A stretch of DNA of 64,000 nucleotides. Source: CAZPMC01 sp964587755 (GTDB lineage: Bacteria > Bacillota > Clostridia > Acetivibrionales > DTU013). This document shows, in pieces, positions 59,571 to 64,000 of this stretch (position 1 is its first letter; every line of letters starts with the position of its first letter). The position numbers and the translations under genes were made by a program. Below the pieces are notes generated by a model. It saw nothing but the letters and a program-made list of their open reading frames with translations. It was not told the origin of the DNA and did no database searches. The stretch is from NCBI GenBank assembly GCA_964587755.1, contig CAZPMC010000002.1, positions 1 through 64,000 of the forward strand, in the 5' to 3' direction.

Positions 59571-61361
59571 TCACCATAACATATTTTTATTATGCTCATC
59601 CAAATCTATAAACGGATACAAATACTCAAGCTTTGACGAAGAAAAGGTCCCATCCGGATGTGCAATGGTTTTAGACTTTGGAATCTCGTCAAAGTTAATA
59701 GAACCCCTAACTTCACATAAAACTGGCCGGTCATTGTTCATAACTCTATCCAGTACTGAGTTAATTTCATCATTTGACCTTATTACGTAATAATCTAGCT
59801 TATATGTGCTTGCGATGGAACCCATGTCAGGAAAATCTAATCCGCATTCTTTACTGCACCCTGAGTAATTTGAATTAAAGTTGTTTCTCTGCATGGCGAA
59901 AATCGACGCATAGCCGGAGTTAGAATAGACAAAAAGCTTTATTGGCAGCTTGTATGTATTTATCAATGCTAACTCTTGAATATTGTGTTGAAGGCTTCCA
60001 TCCCCCTCCATCACTATTGTGCGTTTTTTACCGCTGGCAATACAACTGGCTATTGCGCTTGGTACACACCACCCCATTGAACCCAGACCCATTGATGTAA
60101 TAAATCTTTGCCCTCTTTTTATTTTCAATGCCATATGGGATATCCCGCATGTGCGTCCTGAAGAAGAGCCGACCACTACATCCTCTGCTGTCAGGTAATC
60201 CGAAAGCTTATGGGCAAACGCAAATCCATCAACCAGACCTTCATTATCAAATGGCTGCACTTCCTTACTTAATGGATATTTGGCCTTGATATTCATACAG
60301 TAATTAAGCCAGGCATCCCTTGACTTAGTGATATACTTATCATTATTTTTTACTATTGATTCAATAAACACACCAGCATCTGCATTTATTTTTAAATCAA
60401 ACGGTATTGCCGACTTATTAATCTCATTATAATCAATGTCTACAATTACTTTGACAGCATTAGGGGCGAAATTATTTTCCGCATAAGCTGTAATAGCAGG
60501 ATTAAGCCGGCTGCCGATAATAAGTAAAAAATCCGAGTTTTGAAGGACATAGTTTGAATAACGGGGAGCAGGTATGCCACAAGAACCCATAAACAACTCG
60601 TCATCGTCGCCATAGATTCCTTTTGCCCTCCATGTAGCCAGCACAGGAATTTTAAACTCCTCCATTAATTGACGAAGTGCCTCCCCCTTGCCGCATGCAA
60701 CAACACCATGTCCCATTAATATAGCCGGTCTGTCCGCATTATTTATAAAGTCAAATACTTTTGATATTACATCCTTTTCAACAGTATACTTTTTGACCAA
60801 TCCTTCCGCTTCCGGGTCAAACCCTCTTAATCCACCCGGCTCAATCCGGCTCCCCTGAATATCAAGGGGAATATCGATCCAAACAGGGCCGCGTCTTCCG
60901 TGAGTTGCCAAAAATACGGCTTTTTCAAGATGATACCTTATATCAGCTGCATCCATGACCGTAACAGCATATTTTGTTATAGGTGTAACTACAGGAACTA
61001 TTGCAATTTCCTGAGCCCCGAACTGGCGTAGACCCTTTAGCTGTCCCATGTCTGCTATTTTTGTCTGACCGGATATGTACAGTACCGGATTTGAATCAAC
61101 CCAGGCACCGGCACAGCCTGTTACTGCATTTGTGGCTCCAGGACCAGTTGTCACCAGGCATGCCCCAAGATGGTTAGTATATTGGGCATAACTGTCAGCG
61201 CATATCCCTGTAGCCTGCTCATTTAAATTGAAAATCAGATTCAAGCCTTCTTGCTTTGCAACACTATCAAGCAGATGCATAATACCTCCGCCTGATATTA
61301 GGAATAAATCCTTGATGCCGTTTTCCACCAGGAATTTTGCAACATAATCCGATACTTTCAT
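59571..61361 (-). CDS. ThDP-dependent acetolactate-synthase-like enzyme
   Basis: A 596-residue ThDP enzyme with the three-domain layout of acetolactate synthase. Glu48 in NLNEQATG is the cofactor-activating residue (usual context HEQ, here NEQ). The ThDP motif MEGDGSLQHNIQELALINTY ends with NIQ and SNSGY. No regulatory subunit or ilv gene is near. It lies in the flagellin-glycan cluster, so it probably makes a branched or pyruvate-derived substituent; substrate unknown. Start ATG with GAGGAG. Confidence 0.85.
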   Translation of the reverse strand: MKVSDYVAKFLVENGIKDLFLISGGGIMHLLDSVAKQEGLNLIFNLNEQATGICADSYAQYTNHLGACLVTTGPGATNAVTGCAGAWVDSNPVLYISGQTKIADMGQLKGLRQFGAQEIAIVPVVTPITKYAVTVMDAADIRYHLEKAVFLATHGRRGPVWIDIPLDIQGSRIEPGGLRGFDPEAEGLVKKYTVEKDVISKVFDFINNADRPAILMGHGVVACGKGEALRQLMEEFKIPVLATWRAKGIYGDDDELFMGSCGIPAPRYSNYVLQNSDFLLIIGSRLNPAITAYAENNFAPNAVKVIVDIDYNEINKSAIPFDLKINADAGVFIESIVKNNDKYITKSRDAWLNYCMNIKAKYPLSKEVQPFDNEGLVDGFAFAHKLSDYLTAEDVVVGSSSGRTCGISHMALKIKRGQRFITSMGLGSMGWCVPSAIASCIASGKKRTIVMEGDGSLQHNIQELALINTYKLPIKLFVYSNSGYASIFAMQRNNFNSNYSGCSKECGLDFPDMGSIASTYKLDYYVIRSNDEINSVLDRVMNNDRPVLCEVRGSINFDEIPKSKTIAHPDGTFSSSKLEYLYPFIDLDEHNKNMLW

Positions 61362-61401
61362 TTTGCATAATCTCCTCTTAACGAATCTATAAAAAAGAAC
61401 C

Positions 61402-62859
61402 TTATTCTCTTAAAAAAACACCTAATTCTCTAAATTTACCGGTTCCAAATGTGTTACATATTTTTTCATAGCGTTTAAAGGTAGAGTTCTCCAATATCCA
61501 TTTTTTCTCGAATTCGCTCTCATTGCCTGATTCCCAGAATAACATATCCTTCGTAACGCTATCAATGGTCCTGATAAGTTCAAATGCCAGTTCCGTATGA
61601 AGATGCCAATAAAGCACTGTAAATAAAAAAGTAATATCATATTTTTCAGATTTATCTATCTCTTGAATTCCGCAGTTTATATGATTTATACCGTCACAGT
61701 ATAATAATTTGTTTAAATTGCAGGCTACCTCATAGCTTGTTTTATCAATTTCAATAGCTGTAACATCAGCCCCCATACGGTACATATGCTGTGAAAAATA
61801 ACAAACGTATGAACCGGCATCAAATATCCTTTTACCCTTTACATCGATATTATTTTTATAAAAATACTCACATATTGTTTGAAGCCTTGTTTTCCCGCAC
61901 TCCTCTCTCTTACACGGGAAGCTGAAAAATGCCGGGTGGGGTATGGGAGTATAGACAAAGCTTAAATTGCCTTCATTTATTGCATTAAGGCACGGCTCAA
62001 TCCTGTCTTCATTTATCCATTTTTCATAATCCTCTTTGCTGACAGAACACATAACCTTGCCTCTATTCTTGGCAACATTATAAATTGCATACCTGAGCGA
62101 ATCCTGTATGATAAAACGGCCTTTATCCCATGAGACTTTGGGCGGCAAATCATTATCTTTATTAAAATCACTATTTAATGAAAAATGCTTAAAATAATTC
62201 CTTTCTACCTCCATCCAACGCTCCCAGTCATTGTTGATGCCATTTTTCAAGAAATAGCTTTTCAAAAAATCTGTGTTTTCCTTTCCTTCTAAAAAATTAT
62301 AAAAGGGCAACAATGGTATTGCCTGATACACTGAAATCAGCTTGTTGTTTTCTTTATAAAATAACAGTTCGGCTGGGATGAAGACCTGATATGTCCCATT
62401 CCCGGCATCTTTTATGTAATTTTTAATATATGATTTATCTTTCTCAATTTGCTCCTTGTTTTCAATTAATATGCCCTCTATTGCCCTGCCGGCTTCCAGA
62501 CAATCATAAACCTGCTTCATGCTTTCATATGAGTCTTCACATGATGCATCTGTTTTATAAATCAGATTCCTATATCCCAGTTTGTTTAGGTAAGTGGCTA
62601 CAAACCTATGCTCCTGATGATTTGTTATTGCCACAATAACAACCACTGACTCTTTTTGCTCCCTTGTGATGACATCATTGTCTGGTACTAAAATTGGGAT
62701 ACCTAATGAATCTTTAAATTTATTTGCATCCTTATCTAAAAATGCAATAACCTTGTACCCCTGCCTTGATATAGCATTGTACAGCTGCCTCCCGATAAAG
62801 CTCGCACCATAAATTATGAACTCTTTTTCCTTACTGATTTTAAAACTATTATTTTTCAT
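61402..62859 (-). CDS. Rossmann-methyltransferase fusion, glycan cluster
   Basis: A 485-residue protein of two parts. Residues 1-110 are a Rossmann-like domain (YGASFIGRQLYNAISRQGY) as seen before sugar acetyl- or methyltransferases. A helical part follows, with QDSLRYAIYN in place of the DGHHR of its neighbour, then SVSKEDYEKWI. The last about 190 residues are a SAM methyltransferase (IFDAGSYVCYFSQHMYRMG). It is paralogous over its last about 260 residues to the gene just upstream. The ATG at 62859 overlaps that gene by 11 nt. Confidence 0.75.
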   Translation of the reverse strand: MKNNSFKISKEKEFIIYGASFIGRQLYNAISRQGYKVIAFLDKDANKFKDSLGIPILVPDNDVITREQKESVVVIVAITNHQEHRFVATYLNKLGYRNLIYKTDASCEDSYESMKQVYDCLEAGRAIEGILIENKEQIEKDKSYIKNYIKDAGNGTYQVFIPAELLFYKENNKLISVYQAIPLLPFYNFLEGKENTDFLKSYFLKNGINNDWERWMEVERNYFKHFSLNSDFNKDNDLPPKVSWDKGRFIIQDSLRYAIYNVAKNRGKVMCSVSKEDYEKWINEDRIEPCLNAINEGNLSFVYTPIPHPAFFSFPCKREECGKTRLQTICEYFYKNNIDVKGKRIFDAGSYVCYFSQHMYRMGADVTAIEIDKTSYEVACNLNKLLYCDGINHINCGIQEIDKSEKYDITFLFTVLYWHLHTELAFELIRTIDSVTKDMLFWESGNESEFEKKWILENSTFKRYEKICNTFGTGKFRELGVFLRE

Positions 62860-63985
62860 AGACCCCAACCTCAACTAATTTACCTTCAATAAATTCCATA
62901 TTTAAGAAATGATATTTTTTAAATCCACTATTTTCAAGAATATACCTTTTTTCATATCCGGCTTCGTCAAATGACCGCCAAATAAAATACTTAGCTGATA
63001 ATCTATCTATTTTTTCAAGTAAAAGCTTAGCTTCTTTCCCGGTACTTAAATCCAAAAGCATATCATTTGCCAAGATAACAATATCATATTTTGTTCCTTC
63101 GTCCAGTTCAAGAAAATCCATATTTCTCATGTCAATATCAATTGTGTTGTGTAGTTTATTCAGCATAACGGCAAGCTTAAAAAGCAAATGTCTTTTTTCT
63201 ACTGAAACTATTTTCCTAACACCCATTCTTGAAAACACTTGCGAATAATATGACAGGTTTGAATTTAGATCTAATATGCGGTATCCCTCTACACTCTCCC
63301 TGCTAAAGAACTTGTACAAAGCACTGCTTGTAAGCCTGCCCCTGTTTTCGGTCACACTGTCAATATGAAAAAATCCGGGATTGATAATCGGCGTATATGT
63401 CTTTTCAATATTATGCTCCTCCATATATTTCTTACACTTTTGTGCCCATTCACTGTTTAACCACTTGTCATAATCCTGCTTTGTAATCTTAATCGGTATA
63501 GTGTAATTAAGCATGTTGGTAAGAAATACAGCTCTATGGTGTCCATCTGTCAAATTAAAATAACCCCTTGAATTCCATTTCGCAAATGAAGGAGAGCTTC
63601 TGAAAAACAAAATACCCTTTTGCCCATATTCCTTTAACATCATATCAAACAACTGGACTCTATCCTGTAAAAAGCTTTCAATGGTTCTTTCCGTTCCACA
63701 CGTAATATCACAATAGCGCAAAAAATCGTCAAAATTCTTAGTCTGCCCTTTTAGAACCAGTTCACAAACCGCATTATATTCATTTAATGCAGAAATATTT
63801 CTTTCTACTTTTGTAGCGCTAAAAATTATTGTATTTGGTACTTCTGTTACAATATACTCACCTGTTTGACAATAGTATAAGGACTTTGTATCTTCACATG
63901 CTAAATGGGTATATGGAAATTCATAATCATCAATGCCCTCTCCATATACAAGGCTGTTATATGCCTCAAAATGCTTTTTATACAT
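62849..63985 (-). CDS. ParB/Srx-like plus methyltransferase protein
   Basis: A 378-residue protein at the right edge, apparently complete at its start. Residues 100-180 contain FNLTDGHHRAVFL, the DGHHR block typical of ParB/sulfiredoxin-like folds, then ITKQDYDKWL. From about 235 is a SAM-methyltransferase-like domain, ILDLNSNLSYYSQVFSRMG, whose glycine loop is degenerate. Clearly paralogous to the next gene. Its substrate is unknown; location suggests flagellin or its sugar. Confidence 0.7.
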   Translation of the reverse strand: MYKKHFEAYNSLVYGEGIDDYEFPYTHLACEDTKSLYYCQTGEYIVTEVPNTIIFSATKVERNISALNEYNAVCELVLKGQTKNFDDFLRYCDITCGTERTIESFLQDRVQLFDMMLKEYGQKGILFFRSSPSFAKWNSRGYFNLTDGHHRAVFLTNMLNYTIPIKITKQDYDKWLNSEWAQKCKKYMEEHNIEKTYTPIINPGFFHIDSVTENRGRLTSSALYKFFSRESVEGYRILDLNSNLSYYSQVFSRMGVRKIVSVEKRHLLFKLAVMLNKLHNTIDIDMRNMDFLELDEGTKYDIVILANDMLLDLSTGKEAKLLLEKIDRLSAKYFIWRSFDEAGYEKRYILENSGFKKYHFLNMEFIEGKLVEVGVYEK

Positions 63986-64000
63986 TGAATTACTACTTCT

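Overview
The window is from a low-GC, endospore-forming, flagellated anaerobe of the class Clostridia. The evidence is a small acid-soluble spore protein, spmA/spmB, abrB with Spo0A boxes, GTP-type PEP carboxykinase, the ricT-holB-darA-tmk block, and a SigD-type flagellar operon with flagellin-glycan genes. Gene content suggests a Ruminiclostridium/Acetivibrio-like relative; that placement is inference. Two runs of exactly ten Ns (in metG and fliD) mark a draft assembly, and two genes (yebC, a ferredoxin) carry +1 shifts at A/T homopolymers, so some breaks may be sequence errors. No tRNA, rRNA, CRISPR array or intact transposase was seen.

Layout. 1-12.5 kb: small spore and membrane genes, then housekeeping genes (yebC, an orphan sensor kinase, yigZ, a Nudix protein, hflX, dut, a U32 peptidase, zapA) and an unknown protein with tyrosine-rich repeats. 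12.7-14.5 kb: pckG. 14.9-30 kb: a block syntenic with the Bacillus subtilis yaaO-ksgA region, all on the minus strand except abrB: decarboxylase-tmk-darA-yaaR-holB-ricT-(ferredoxin)-trmN6-rsmI, then abrB, spmAB, metG, tatD, two small unknown genes, a yabE-like 3D-domain protein and ksgA. yabA, yazA and rnmV are missing. 29.8-43.7 kb: coaX, birA, an iron alcohol dehydrogenase, a cphB-cphA cyanophycin operon, a LexA-like regulator without its autocleavage residues, an EamA transporter, leuCDB and an AraC regulator.

44-50.7 kb is a compact Tad/Flp-type pilus or secretion locus on the minus strand: a Ser/Thr kinase fused to a TadZ/CpaE-like domain, then TadA, TadB, TadC, a class IV prepilin, two TadE-like proteins and a CpaB/SAF protein. 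The kinase-TadZ fusion with a degenerate P-loop is the strongest candidate for an undescribed regulatory arrangement. Divergent from it is an alpha/beta hydrolase whose catalytic Asp and His are both Asn.

52.3-64 kb holds the flagellar genes flaG-fliD-fliS-flgN-like behind a textbook SigD promoter, preceded in transcription order by a pseudaminic-acid cluster: two paralogous methyltransferase-like genes, a ThDP enzyme, pseI, a formyltransferase, pseG and pseC. pseB, pseH and pseF are not in the window. The formyltransferase suggests an N-formylated sugar, and the other genes suggest further glycan decoration. Two kinds of dispersed repeat lie between genes: a GGGGACGG inverted repeat (two copies, each between convergent genes) and a structured element of about 75 nt (two copies).
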